Source: Bacillus sp. ISL-7 (GTDB taxonomy: Bacteria; Bacillota; Bacilli; Bacillales_B; DSM-18226). Taken from it: a stretch of DNA of 64,000 nt. Positions 34,028 through 43,143 of the stretch are shown piece by piece (the stretch's first letter is position 1; each line of letters starts with the position of its first letter). The notes beneath the pieces were generated by a model, which was not told the origin of the DNA, did not search any database, and worked only from the letters and a program-made list of their open reading frames with translations. Made by a program: the position numbers and the translations under genes. Where the stretch lies: contig NZ_JAGGQW010000031.1 in NCBI RefSeq assembly GCF_018613065.1, positions 1-64,000 of the forward strand, in the 5' to 3' direction.

Positions 34028-34627
34028 TTATTGTGGTTTAATGAATTCTTTAAAACTGGATTTGCTTCTGTCAACAAGATTCAAATGAGAATCTCTTGCT
34101 AATTTAACATATTCCTTCCTTACCTGGAACCATGCATTTCGACTTTCACGCCCATAAGCTACACTAGATTCTGCACTTTTTTCAAAATTATCTTCCATTT
34201 GTTCAACAACATGAAAGATAGATTTAATTGGTGTAAGAGCGAGGTTCTCTAATTGTCCTGAAACCTCTACAAATTGTTTCTTAAGCTCTTCAGTTTCGGG
34301 TATTGGTAACACCTCGTCCTTGACATCTTCTTTACCGAATGGTAATTGATGCATCAGTTCTGAGACCATTTCCTTGTTAGTATTTTTCGACTGTTGATAC
34401 AAATTTGAAACGGATTTCCTAAATTGCTTATTAAATTTGATGACTTCCTTTAATGCATTAATATATGCATCCTCGCCATTTTCCCGTAACTGTTCTGCAC
34501 GTTCACGTGATAGCTCGAATTGATCCCAAAATGTGTTAACAAATGAACCTACGGCTACCGATTCCTCTGCTGCTTGACTAATTGTTTCTACTGCAGATAG
34601 AACCGTTTCATTCTTCTTCTGTGCCAT
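34028..34627 (-). CDS. phaP: Phasin, PHA granule surface protein
   Basis: Predicted phasin of 199 residues, made of amphipathic helices without a signal peptide, as expected for a protein coating intracellular PHB granules. It overlaps phaQ by 20 bp, the order known from Bacillus PHB loci. The stretch LENLALTPIKSIFHVVEQME (about 127-146) aligns with LTPTQALITGQLEALDKYLE of the second phasin-like gene at 56515, so the two are paralogues. The start at ATG 34627 follows AGGAGGAAAG. It lies about 20 kb from phaC, unlike in B. megaterium, where these genes adjoin. Confidence 0.82.
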   Translation of the reverse strand: MAQKKNETVLSAVETISQAAEESVAVGSFVNTFWDQFELSRERAEQLRENGEDAYINALKEVIKFNKQFRKSVSNLYQQSKNTNKEMVSELMHQLPFGKEDVKDEVLPIPETEELKKQFVEVSGQLENLALTPIKSIFHVVEQMEDNFEKSAESSVAYGRESRNAWFQVRKEYVKLARDSHLNLVDRSKSSFKEFIKPQ

Positions 34628-35045
34628 CGTCTTTCCTCCTCTTACTATTATTGACTTTCTCTATGGAATCCTTCTTATGAAATGAAGGAATGTAGAGCTC
34701 AAAGAAACTGGAATACATTTTGAAAAATTGATCCAATAATGATTGGTAGGATTCTAGTTGATTGGCATATCCCTTTAAGTATGTGATCCCGGCATTAGTT
34801 ATGGAGTACCTTCTTTTAGCAGGACCACTCCCGGTAGTATCCCATTCTGATGATAACAGCTCGTCCTTTTCAAGTTGTCTTAACAACCTGTATAAATTTC
34901 CCTGATCAAGTGTCTTAAACCCGAATGCCTCTAGCTTCTGGCTAAGTTCATATCCATGAAGAGAAACCTTACTAAGAAGCAATAAAATAAATGGTAGCAC
35001 AAAATTTTTCGAAGCATTAATTGTTTGATTGTCTTGATTCACCAT
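34608..35045 (-). CDS. phaQ: PadR-type regulator PhaQ
   Basis: PadR-family winged-helix repressor of 145 residues. In Bacillus megaterium PhaQ senses PHB and releases its own promoter. The PadR core is visible: FVLPFILLLLSKVSLHGYEL (about 16-35), DQGNLYRLLRQLEKDELLSS (about 47-66) and the wing SGPAKRRYSITNAG (about 73-86). It starts a two-gene operon with phaP and overlaps it by 20 bp. A consensus sigma-A promoter and a 34-bp element shared with another PHA-linked locus lie directly upstream. Confidence 0.88.
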   Translation of the reverse strand: MVNQDNQTINASKNFVLPFILLLLSKVSLHGYELSQKLEAFGFKTLDQGNLYRLLRQLEKDELLSSEWDTTGSGPAKRRYSITNAGITYLKGYANQLESYQSLLDQFFKMYSSFFELYIPSFHKKDSIEKVNNSKRRKDDGTEEE

Positions 35046-35063
35046 ATCTTAATCACCTCACTC

Positions 35064-35102
35064 TATATATGTATTTTACACTTATGAGTAATATTTTGTC
35101 AA
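35064..35102 (-). promoter_or_regulatory. phaQP promoter overlapped by a PhaQ-type operator
   Basis: Minus strand: TTGACA (35097-35102) and TAAAAT (35073-35078) with an 18-bp spacer. The segment 35064-35097 (core GTATTTTACACTTATGAGTA) matches 30 of 34 positions of 53835-53868 in the window. The shared block covers the -35 to -10 region, as expected for a repressor site. Confidence 0.72.
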
Positions 35103-35225
35103 CACAGTAAATAAATATGAATAAAAGTACAATAACAACGTTTACTTTTACCTTATTTTAAAAAAATTAAGAAGGTGGTGTGAAATGGAATCATCACCTT
35201 CGCTTTTGACAGGAAGAAATATATG

Positions 35226-35268
35226 AAAAAAGCCATAAACTCTTCTTTCGAGAGAGTTTATGGCTTGT
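35226..35268 (-). terminator. Terminator of ppc
   Basis: AAGCCATAAACTCTC and GAGAGTTTATGGCTT arms, followed by TTTTTTC on the minus strand, 10 bp after the ppc stop. Confidence 0.88.
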
Positions 35269-35277
35269 CCTTCAATA

Positions 35278-38037
35278 TCAACCAGTATTTCGTAACCCTG
35301 CAGAGATCCCACTAATTGTCAGCAAAACTTCAATTAATAGTTCTTCATTAGGTTCTTCTTGATTTCTTAGTTCTTTTATTAATTCAACTTGTAAAAAGTT
35401 TAGCGGATCGACATATGGATTTCTTCTATATACCGATTCCTTTATATTAGGTGTATGATCTAACAATTCATTATCACCTGTAATTCTAAGGAGAACTTCT
35501 TTTGTTGTTTCGTATTCTTCAAGAATATTAGTAAAGATCCGTTCTGCAATGTTCTGGTCTTTCACAAGGGATAAATATTCTCTGGCTGTCGTAATATCAG
35601 CTTTCATTAATGCCATTTGCAGGTTATCAATCGTTGATTGGAAGAACGGCCATTTTTCATACATTTGCTGAAGCATCTGCAAATTTTGTTCTCCTTTAGC
35701 TGCAAATCCTGCCAAACCAGTACCTGCTGCGTACCATGCTGGAAGCAATTGACGGCTTTGAGTCCAAGCAAACACCCATGGAATTGCCCTTAAATCTTCA
35801 AAGCGGCCCTGATTTTTTCTGCTCATTGGCCTTGAGCCGATGTTTAAGTCTCCGAGCTCTCTTAGTGGTGTCGCTTCCGTGAAGTAGGTAAGGAAATCTG
35901 GATCTCCAAATACAAGTGATTGATATTTGGTCAAAGCCAAGCTTGAAATTTCTTCAATCGACTCCACCCATATTGGATCACGTTGAAAACCTTGCTTCGC
36001 TTCTTTTGATTTATGTGTTGCCGTTAAGAACAGCGTGGAAGTAGCCTGTTCCAAACTACGATAAGCAATATCCTCAAGTAAATAGCGTGAAGATAAAACC
36101 TCTCCTTGCTCCGTAATTTTAACACCGTCGCCAATTGTTTCTGCCGGTTGAGACAGGATACTTTTATTTAATGGACCGCCGCCACGGCCTAACGAACCAC
36201 CACGTCCATGGAAGAACTTAAGTCCGATCTGGTACCTCTTCGCCATTTCATGAATTTCAATTTGAGCTTTATATAGTTTCCAGTTAGCTGTCAATGTACC
36301 ACCATCTTTGCTTCCATCCGAGTAACCAAGCATTATTTCCTGCTGATCCCCCATAATTTGCAAATGATTTCGATAGACAGGCATTTCGAAAAGTGATTCC
36401 ATAATTTTTGGCCCAGCGGTTAAATCGTCAATTGTTTCCAGCAATGGAGCCACATGTAAATGACTTTCTAAGGTCCCATCTGCGTGCAGTCGATAAATCC
36501 CAGCCTCTTTAGCAAGAACAAGCACCTCTAGTAAATCACTTGGGGATTTTGTCATGCTCACAAGATAAACGGAAATGGACCGCTTCCCGAATTCTTCGTG
36601 TGCCTTCTTGATCATTTGGAATACTTTAATCATTTCCTGTGTTTCCGCCGAATAATCTTCATTTAATAATAGAAGCGGGCGAGGATCCTTTAGGATATTT
36701 TGCAGGATTTTAAGTTTTTCTTCTTCCGCCAACTCTGCATAATTTTCAGAGATACTGACTTTGCGCAATATTTCGGTCATGGCTGCTTCATGTTCACCAC
36801 TATGATTCCGAATATCTAGTGTCGCTAAATGAAAACCAAACAATTGAACTTGTCGAATCAGCTTTTGAATAGTCATTAATTCATGTGCTGCTGGATGATG
36901 CTGTTTCAAACTTTTTTTAATAATAAATAAGTCTTTTAGTAATTCATCGGAAGATTTATAGCCCAAGTTCGTTTTACCTACTTGTTTTACTCGTTCAATA
37001 ATGATAGCAAATGCTCGACGGTACACTTCCGTTTGAATTGGCCATTTTTTCTCATCGGTTAAATATGTATCTTCTAGTTCAATTAACTTAAGAAGATCAT
37101 TACTTACCTCCACTCTTGAAGTGGAATGACTGTATCGTTTCATTAAATCAACGAGAACATTTTTATATTTTTTTAAGACGAGTCTTCTTTGCCTATTTAG
37201 AGTCTCCCAAGTAACATCGTGTGTAACATTGGGATTCCCATCACGGTCTCCACCGATCCATGATCCAAAACGGAGAAAATTTGGAACTTCCCATTGTGTT
37301 TGAGTGTAATTCTTCTCTAAAGAATCTGCCACTTCTTGATGGATTTCAGGAAGAACCTCGAAAAGGGTCTGATCAAAATAATATAGTCCGTTTCTCACTT
37401 CGTCTAAAACCGTTGGCTTAGTTTGCCGTAATTCATCCGTTTGCCAAAGAATTGAAACTTCATTAAACAAACTCTCTTCAAGCTTTTTTCTTTCTCTACT
37501 TGTTAATAACGGATGATCGAGACTTTTTAGGATAACAGCAATCCGCTGCTGAATTTCAAGAATTGAACGCTTAGTTGCCTCTGTTGGATGGGCTGTAATA
37601 ACGAGTTCAAGTGACAAAGTATTAAGGAGATCTTGAATGACTTCTTCCTTAATATTGTTCTCTTTAAGCGAAAGAATAGCACTCTCTATTGAGGCGGGTT
37701 GGACAATAGTTTCATCCTCGAGTTGGTACTGCCTCCGTCTACGAATACGATGATTCTGTTCTGCAGCATTAATTAAGTGGAAATACATGGAGAATGCTCG
37801 AATAACTTGTTTCCTTAAAGGTGCGCTTAGACTAGCAATTTCTTCCTTTAATGCATCATAGATATCTTGATCAAAATGTTCTCTTAATGTCTTACACATT
37901 AAACGTATTTTTTCCACTTTATCCAGTAGTTCGGTCCCACCGTGATTGAGCAGAATCTCACCAAGCATATTTGCTAGTAATTTCACGTCTTGCCGCAACG
38001 GAAGACTGCTGTCATTCAATTTCAATTCTATAGTCAT
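35278..38037 (-). CDS. ppc: Phosphoenolpyruvate carboxylase
   Basis: Carboxylates PEP with bicarbonate to oxaloacetate, an anaplerotic step. The length of 919 residues is typical. Motifs include VITAHPTEATKRS with the catalytic His (about 150-162), FLRFGSWIGGDRDGNP (about 254-269), LGYSDGSKDGG (about 576-586), FHGRGGSLGRGGGP (about 609-622), GSRPMSRK, and the C-terminal RNTG. It is monocistronic with a strong terminator. It often stands in for pyruvate carboxylase in bacteria, but many Bacillus species carry only the latter, so the combination should be checked. Confidence 0.97.
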   Translation of the reverse strand: MTIELKLNDSSLPLRQDVKLLANMLGEILLNHGGTELLDKVEKIRLMCKTLREHFDQDIYDALKEEIASLSAPLRKQVIRAFSMYFHLINAAEQNHRIRRRRQYQLEDETIVQPASIESAILSLKENNIKEEVIQDLLNTLSLELVITAHPTEATKRSILEIQQRIAVILKSLDHPLLTSRERKKLEESLFNEVSILWQTDELRQTKPTVLDEVRNGLYYFDQTLFEVLPEIHQEVADSLEKNYTQTQWEVPNFLRFGSWIGGDRDGNPNVTHDVTWETLNRQRRLVLKKYKNVLVDLMKRYSHSTSRVEVSNDLLKLIELEDTYLTDEKKWPIQTEVYRRAFAIIIERVKQVGKTNLGYKSSDELLKDLFIIKKSLKQHHPAAHELMTIQKLIRQVQLFGFHLATLDIRNHSGEHEAAMTEILRKVSISENYAELAEEEKLKILQNILKDPRPLLLLNEDYSAETQEMIKVFQMIKKAHEEFGKRSISVYLVSMTKSPSDLLEVLVLAKEAGIYRLHADGTLESHLHVAPLLETIDDLTAGPKIMESLFEMPVYRNHLQIMGDQQEIMLGYSDGSKDGGTLTANWKLYKAQIEIHEMAKRYQIGLKFFHGRGGSLGRGGGPLNKSILSQPAETIGDGVKITEQGEVLSSRYLLEDIAYRSLEQATSTLFLTATHKSKEAKQGFQRDPIWVESIEEISSLALTKYQSLVFGDPDFLTYFTEATPLRELGDLNIGSRPMSRKNQGRFEDLRAIPWVFAWTQSRQLLPAWYAAGTGLAGFAAKGEQNLQMLQQMYEKWPFFQSTIDNLQMALMKADITTAREYLSLVKDQNIAERIFTNILEEYETTKEVLLRITGDNELLDHTPNIKESVYRRNPYVDPLNFLQVELIKELRNQEEPNEELLIEVLLTISGISAGLRNTG

Positions 38038-38156
38038 ACTGCCACCTTCCCTTAATCGAAAATTCGGTAAATTTTTTATTTATTAATATAACATAATTTT
38101 TTGCATCATGTTAGAAAATAAGTGCAGTTTTTTAAAAATAAAGTTTATTCTGATTC

Positions 38157-38182
38157 AAAAAAACCTGCCAAATGCAGGTTTC
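38157..38182 (-). terminator. Terminator of the cadherin-like gene
   Basis: AACCTGC / GCAGGTT stem with a T7 run on the minus strand, about 35 bp after the stop. Confidence 0.75.
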
Positions 38183-38215
38183 TTCAAGTAAAAAAAAATA
38201 TAAAATTTCTTCATT

Positions 38216-39364
38216 TTAAGATTCTTTATCAAATACTAGCACATATGTTTTTCGATCATCTTCGTTTGTTACGATAATAGAAATAATCGTTTTCGAGTCG
38301 TCTTCGAGCTTAATTGTTTCCTTAGTACTGCCTTCAATCAAAATTTCTGAATTGCTGGATTTTGCAATCGGGTTAAGAGTTACCTCGTCCATATCACTTG
38401 ACACGGTTACATGGTAGGTAAACTCATCACTCTTAAAGGTGCTATCCCAGGATCCTTCTGAAACTGACAGTGAGGAAAGTAACGCTTTACTTGTTTTTTC
38501 TATGGTCAAAGAACTCGCCTGTTGTGATGTTGGTTGGGTAGAATTGGGCCGATTATTTGTTTGCGATGTTGATTGGGAAAGACCCGGTTTATTATTCTGA
38601 TTTAAATTAGCATTGGCATTGGCATTGGCATTGGCATTGGTATTGGTTTTTATCTCAGCAGCTGCTCTTGTAATGTGTAAGGTATAAATTCTTTTCTCAC
38701 CATTTTCAGCTGTTACCGCTATAATAATATCCGACTCTCCGACGGGAAGTTCTACTGCAGCACCATCTTTAGTTACTATAGTTTCATTCACCTTAATAGT
38801 TGATGTTGTTTCAACAGATGCAGGTTTAATGGTAATCACAGGAACGTCATTTGGAACAACTACCTTGTAGTCTGTACCAGTAGAAGAAAAGTTTGGTGAT
38901 AACTGCCCTTTTGATAGGATAATACTTCGCAAGAGATTATTATCATTTTCCTCTCTCATTATAGTCAGGGTATAGGTATTGGTTGAGTTACTGCCATTAT
39001 CCACAGAAATAATAAATTTATTCTCACCTGTTTGAAGGGAATATGCACCGACAACTCCACTTATAACCGTCTGCCCATTTATTGTAATCGATGAATCTGG
39101 ATTGCTGCTTTCTACTAATAACTTAATCGATGGAACCTCGTTTTTTACTGTGGCAGAATATTCCTTTGAATCTGCTGAAAACAGCTGGTCTAGCTTAATT
39201 CCTTCTATCTCTATTTTTGATAGTTTTCCTTCTTGTTGGTCCTCTTGGACTGGAGACGTATTTGTTTCAGCGTATGCTGTTGGTATGTACGTTCCAACCC
39301 CCATCCATACCATTGAAATTACAAGCATTACATTTAGGGCTTTGCTTTGAATCGGTTCTTTCAT
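38216..39364 (-). CDS. Secreted protein with three cadherin-like beta-sandwich domains
   Basis: Exported protein of 382 residues. A signal peptide with probable cleavage after AYA (about 32) is followed by three repeats of the cadherin-like (Cadherin-like beta-sandwich, PF12733-type) fold at about 50-140, 143-232 and 292-381. Each ends with a YTLTI/YTLHI/YVLVF strand. A linker of Asn-Ala dipeptides (about 240-252) and a Ser/Thr/Gln-rich stretch separate domains two and three; it is encoded by a six-base tandem repeat. No sortase motif or transmembrane tail is seen, so it is either released or wall-associated by other means. Ligand unknown. Confidence 0.8.
   Translation of the reverse strand: MKEPIQSKALNVMLVISMVWMGVGTYIPTAYAETNTSPVQEDQQEGKLSKIEIEGIKLDQLFSADSKEYSATVKNEVPSIKLLVESSNPDSSITINGQTVISGVVGAYSLQTGENKFIISVDNGSNSTNTYTLTIMREENDNNLLRSIILSKGQLSPNFSSTGTDYKVVVPNDVPVITIKPASVETTSTIKVNETIVTKDGAAVELPVGESDIIIAVTAENGEKRIYTLHITRAAAEIKTNTNANANANANANLNQNNKPGLSQSTSQTNNRPNSTQPTSQQASSLTIEKTSKALLSSLSVSEGSWDSTFKSDEFTYHVTVSSDMDEVTLNPIAKSSNSEILIEGSTKETIKLEDDSKTIISIIVTNEDDRKTYVLVFDKES
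38609..38645 (-). repeat. Hexanucleotide tandem repeat in the cadherin-like gene
   Basis: The unit GCATTG (plus strand) occurs about six times in a row, encoding alternating Asn-Ala on the minus strand. Six-base units keep frame, so slippage would change linker length without killing the gene. Confidence 0.8.
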
Positions 39365-39453
39365 AGTCCATCCTCCTGTCTACTATCTTTGGAGATAGTG
39401 GAATTTGGACTAACTTTATCATTCATAGCTTAAGTTTATCTTAAGTTTAATTT

Positions 39454-39903
39454 TTATCTGCGATGAAATTCTTCTAGCTTTGATGAGATTACTGATGCTA
39501 CTTCTTCATCCGATTTTTGGAGCGCTTTTTTAAATAGCGAATTTGCTAAGGAGCCCATCGGCCCTGATGCATTGATTTCAAGAAAGCCTGTCACTCGAGT
39601 TTTATTTCTATTTAATGCTTTTGCTTCAAAGTAGCCTTCACCCAAATACTTTTCGTTTGCCCTTTTTAATTCAAAACTTACCCTGGCAGGTTCATTCCAC
39701 TCTTTAATATCAATCAATAAACTAACCTTCTTTTTCATAACGCCGAGGTCACTTTTAAATTCCCAGCAGATTTGACGTTCATTTATTTTTTCATGTTGAA
39801 TATAACCTGGTACAAGCGGTGCCCAATTATTTTCGTCTCGAATAAAGTCCCAAATCACTTCAATCGGGATATCTAATTCTAGATGTTGCAAATCGCTTAG
39901 CAT
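39454..39903 (-). CDS. SRPBCC/CoxG-like lipid- or ligand-binding protein
   Basis: Small hydrophobic-cavity protein of the START-like SRPBCC superfamily, about 149 residues. It opens with LDIPIEVIWDFIRDENNWAP, a typical first strand plus helix, and includes VPGYIQHEKINERQICWEFK and a C-terminal long helix (SLFKKALQKSDEEVASVISS). I chose ATG 39903 behind AGAGGG over the longer frame to 39942. A hairpin-T lies just upstream. It is alone on the minus strand; the ligand is unknown. Confidence 0.78.
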   Translation of the reverse strand: MLSDLQHLELDIPIEVIWDFIRDENNWAPLVPGYIQHEKINERQICWEFKSDLGVMKKKVSLLIDIKEWNEPARVSFELKRANEKYLGEGYFEAKALNRNKTRVTGFLEINASGPMGSLANSLFKKALQKSDEEVASVISSKLEEFHRR

Positions 39904-39927
39904 TTGTATCCCTCTTTCGTCGTCAAA

Positions 39928-39960
39928 GTAAAAGACCTTCAAAGTGCGGAAGGTCCTTTT
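39928..39960 (-). promoter_or_regulatory. Hairpin-T in the leader of the SRPBCC gene
   Basis: Minus strand GGACCTTC / GAAGGTC stem followed by TTTTAC, 25 nt before the ATG. It may be a leader attenuator or a terminator for stray transcription. No riboswitch class was recognised. Confidence 0.4.
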
Positions 39961-40015
39961 AAAAAATATATGTGGATTTTTCTGTTTATAGAAGAGGCAA
40001 GTAGCAGTTCACCAG

Positions 40016-40048
40016 AAAAATCCTAACACTAAAGATGTTAGGATTTTT
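40016..40048 (-). terminator. Terminator of the aminotransferase gene
   Basis: AAATCCTAACA / TGTTAGGATTT arms with a 7-nt loop and T-runs, directly after the stop at 40052. Confidence 0.88.
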
Positions 40049-40051
40049 TAA

Positions 40052-41233
40052 TTATTTTTTTAATGAGTATCCCATTAGGAATTCATGAATCCGTTCTGCC
40101 GCCAGTGAAAGGCGATCTGGAGGTTGTACCATGGCGATTCGGACATATCCTTCACCAAGATCTCCAAACGCATCCCCGGGAATCACTGCCACACCCGCTT
40201 GGTCAATTAATTCAAAGGCAAACTCACGGGAATTCCATCCTGCAGGAATTCTTGCCCAAACAAACATGGTGGCAGGAGACTTAGTTACTTGCCAGCCGCT
40301 TTTTTCAAGCCCAGAAATCAACGCATCACGACGAATTTCATATTCATTCACCTGTGTTTGAAGGAATGAAAAATCTGAAGTTAATGCCATCACAGCTGCC
40401 ATTTGGATTGGATAAAAAACTCCATAATCAATATGGGATTTAAAGGAAGCCAAGATATCGATAGCTTGCTCATTGCCAACAACATAGCCTATCCGGCAAC
40501 CCGCCATATTAAAGGTCTTTGAAAGCGAATTGAATTCAATTCCAACCTCTTTTGCACCGGGAACCGACAGGAAACTTATTTGTGGATTCCCATCGAATAT
40601 CAACTCAGAATAAGCAAAATCATGAACAACCAAAATATCATGAAGTTTAGCAAATTCAACTACCTTTTCAAAAAAAGATTTATCCGCTAATGCTGTGACT
40701 GGATTCCCAGGATAACTGATAATCATCATTTTCGTTTTATGTAAAACTTCTAACGGGATTGCATCCAGCTCTGGTTGAAACTTGTTTTCTGCTAATAACG
40801 GCATTGGGTAGATAACACCACCCGCAATGTTTACGCTAGCCTCATAGATTGGATAACCTGGATCCGGCACCAGTACATAGTCACCTGGATTAATTAAGGC
40901 TGTAGCCAAATGGGCAAGACCATCCTGCGACCCCATCAACTGCAATACCTCACTACTGGGTTTAAGTTCAACAGCATATCTTTGCTTATAAAAAAAACCA
41001 ACTGCCTCATTAAATTCAGGTATCCCTTTCAGTGTGTAGCCATACTTACTGGGGTCTTTAGCGTAGTCACTTAATGTTTCCACGACAAATGAAGGCGGTG
41101 GAAAATCTGGACTCCCTACACTTAAATCAATTACATCTTTACCATCTTTGATAGCCTCTTGTTTCCGATTAGCTATTTCTTGGAAAATACTTGCCGACAT
41201 CCTTTTTACTTTTTCAGAAGCAACGAGATTCAT
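40052..41233 (-). CDS. PLP-dependent aminotransferase (class I/II)
   Basis: Cytosolic fold-type I aminotransferase of about 393 residues. Seen: DLSVGSPDFPPP (about 33-44), GSQDGLAHLATALINPGDYV, VPDPGYPIYEAS, SYPGNPVTA, HDFAYSELIFDG and the PLP lysine in NSLSKTFNMAGCRIGYV (about 231-247), ending GEGYVRIAMVQP. It is a paralogue of MtnE here (shared HDFAY, SKTFNMAG and AKEVGIE). It resembles DapL-like and alanine-type aminotransferases; substrate not determined. Start at ATG 41233 follows GAGGGGAT; a longer frame to 41275 is unlikely. Confidence 0.82.
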   Translation of the reverse strand: MNLVASEKVKRMSASIFQEIANRKQEAIKDGKDVIDLSVGSPDFPPPSFVVETLSDYAKDPSKYGYTLKGIPEFNEAVGFFYKQRYAVELKPSSEVLQLMGSQDGLAHLATALINPGDYVLVPDPGYPIYEASVNIAGGVIYPMPLLAENKFQPELDAIPLEVLHKTKMMIISYPGNPVTALADKSFFEKVVEFAKLHDILVVHDFAYSELIFDGNPQISFLSVPGAKEVGIEFNSLSKTFNMAGCRIGYVVGNEQAIDILASFKSHIDYGVFYPIQMAAVMALTSDFSFLQTQVNEYEIRRDALISGLEKSGWQVTKSPATMFVWARIPAGWNSREFAFELIDQAGVAVIPGDAFGDLGEGYVRIAMVQPPDRLSLAAERIHEFLMGYSLKK

Positions 41234-41422
41234 AGATATCCCCTCAATCACAATTTTGTAAAATAATAATTTCAACTATTCAAATATATTTCAAATTATA
41301 TCAGTCTAATGATTACAATTCTATATTTCTAATTAACAATTGATTATTATTGATTCATCCTTTAGAATCTTATGATAGGTTTAAATATTCGAAAAACGAT
41401 GAGTAAGTGGAGGTAACTGAAG

Positions 41423-42061
41423 ATGAAATTCTTTCAGTATTTCTTATTTTTTGCAGGATTAACCTTTTTCGGCTTGGGAAATGCGATTGCCGTTAAGGTT
41501 AAATATGTTGGGTTACACCCATGGGAAGTACTAAATGTCGCCCTATATCAGCATTTTGGTTTAACTATTGGTACTTGGGGAGTGATTTGCGGGTTAATTC
41601 TGATCTTCATTTCCTTTTTTGTTGCACGAAGCTATATTAGCATAGGTACAATCCTAAATGCCCTATGTATTGGACCTATCATGGACTTTTTTCTCTGGTT
41701 GGATATTCTCCCAAAAGCAACTGACACATGGTTGGATTACCTCATTCTCCTCAGTGGAATCATGATTACAGGAATTGGTGGCGGCATGTATGTAGCAGCA
41801 GGGATTGGCGCTGGTCCACGTGATGGCTTCATGCTTTCGATTTCTGATAAAACAAAGTTGTCAGTAAGTCAAGCACGCATCATAGTTGAAAGCATTGTAT
41901 TAATGATCGGTTTATTATTAAGTGGTCCTGTATTTATTGCTACTTTCCTTTATACATTCATTCAAAGTCCTATTTTTCATCATTCTCTTAAGCTATTTAA
42001 GTCATTAGTAGAAACTGTCAAAAGGAAAAACAGTAAAACGCAAGAAGGTATTGTTATTTAA
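41423..42061 (+). CDS. YczE family membrane protein
   Basis: Integral membrane protein of 212 residues with about five helices. The conserved GAGPRDGFML stretch (about 135-144) and preceding GIGGGMYVAAG are hallmarks of the YczE/YyaS branch of DUF161-like proteins related to YitT. In B. subtilis yczE acts with sfp-linked bacillaene production, but its biochemical role is unknown. The start at ATG 41423 follows GTGGAGGTAAC. It is monocistronic and ends in a very long hairpin. Confidence 0.82.
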   Translation: MKFFQYFLFFAGLTFFGLGNAIAVKVKYVGLHPWEVLNVALYQHFGLTIGTWGVICGLILIFISFFVARSYISIGTILNALCIGPIMDFFLWLDILPKATDTWLDYLILLSGIMITGIGGGMYVAAGIGAGPRDGFMLSISDKTKLSVSQARIIVESIVLMIGLLLSGPVFIATFLYTFIQSPIFHHSLKLFKSLVETVKRKNSKTQEGIVI

Positions 42062-42113
42062 AATAACGGAAATTAAGCACCTGTTGGAAGTGGTGACTTA
42101 ATTTCCGTTATTT
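42061..42113. terminator. Long bidirectional terminator after yczE-like gene
   Basis: Seventeen-base perfect arms (42061-42077 and 42097-42113, AAATAACGGAAATTAAG type) plus an inner CACC/GGTG pair. It is shared by the convergent 192-residue gene. Confidence 0.88.
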
Positions 42114-42116
42114 CAG

Positions 42117-42695
42117 TTAAATAACTTCGACACTCTCAGGAGTAAACTCTTTATAATATTTTCGATGGGAATCGGTGATGAAGGCCGACAATTTCCCTTC
42201 ATAAATTAATTCTAAGGGTGCCGACTCCTTTATATCATGGGGAGTTACAAGGGATAGAGGCTTTTGACTTTTGATATCAATTCCGGACTCTTCCAAGATG
42301 GCTGCAACAAAATGGGAACAAAAGAAGGCATTTTTACGGGTCATCTCCATATTCAGCATCACAGCAATTAACCCAATGAGATTGTACCTGTATTCTTCCT
42401 TATGGTCTTCCATATCCCTTAATTTACAGATCATTTTTTGAAATTGTTTTTCGGTAATCGTTATGCAATAAATAGCACAATCGGCATTCCTAAAAAGACC
42501 ACCACGGACGTTTTCTTCAACAAATCCTGCAAAGAAAGGATTTCTTGGATTTCTTCTCCCAAAACTATAAACCTTGTTGAATTGTTCATCAATCACAATT
42601 GAGGCATGATTAAGTGGTTTTTTTGTATAGAACTTAATCATTTTCCCTAAAACTGTACCCGTGTCTGTTAGAAGAACATAAACTTTCCTGCTCAT
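42117..42695 (-). CDS. Permuted papain-like (YiiX/C92-type) protein
   Basis: Protein of 192 residues with a His first (PLNHASIVID, about 27-36) and a Cys later (NAFFCSHFVAAILEESG, about 121-137). This order, with the histidine before the cysteine, marks circularly permuted NlpC/P60-like amidases such as YiiX/YaeF. No signal peptide or membrane segment is evident, so it would act in the cytosol on an acyl, peptide or lipid substrate. It is monocistronic, and I cannot name a substrate. Confidence 0.7.
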   Translation of the reverse strand: MSRKVYVLLTDTGTVLGKMIKFYTKKPLNHASIVIDEQFNKVYSFGRRNPRNPFFAGFVEENVRGGLFRNADCAIYCITITEKQFQKMICKLRDMEDHKEEYRYNLIGLIAVMLNMEMTRKNAFFCSHFVAAILEESGIDIKSQKPLSLVTPHDIKESAPLELIYEGKLSAFITDSHRKYYKEFTPESVEVI

Positions 42696-43143
42696 TTTTA
42701 AAACCCCCTATTCGATTGGGAGGAAAATATAGTAAATTCTAACCCTTATATTTTCTATAAGTTAATCATAATTAATTCAAATAAAAGGGAAAACAATCTG
42801 CAGATTTAATTTCTTCTAAGACCTAAGCCTTAGGAACAGTCTTTTTTTGCAAAAGGATGTAAATAAATATCCAAAATACTTCTAATATGATAAGGACTGA
42901 TAATATTATTATAGTTCTTTCTTATTTAGAATTATAACAGTTCTAAGGCAAAATTTAGTATTTTTTACAAATAAAAGTATTTGCCATTACAATATTTTAA
43001 TTACTTTATATAAGAAAAGCTTATAAAAAAACAGAAGATACACATGGCATCTTCTGTTTTTTTACTATTTTTACGGATTGCTATAACCAAGGCTGCTAAT
43101 GAAAGCAATGAAGCTATTCCTCATTAAATTAGTGATAAGTTTT
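42696..43143. other. Non-coding AT-rich gap before the copper gene
   Basis: No gene is seen. The stretch holds a plus-strand hairpin-T (about 42819-42850: AAGAC / GTCTT outer stem with an inner CTAAG/TTAGG) and the ycnJ-like terminator at 43028-43063. The rest is AT-rich and unassigned. Confidence 0.4.
43028..43063. terminator. Terminator of the copper gene
   Basis: AAAACAGAAGAT / ATCTTCTGTTTT arms with T-runs on both strands, about 80 bp after the stop of the CopCD-like gene. Confidence 0.82.
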
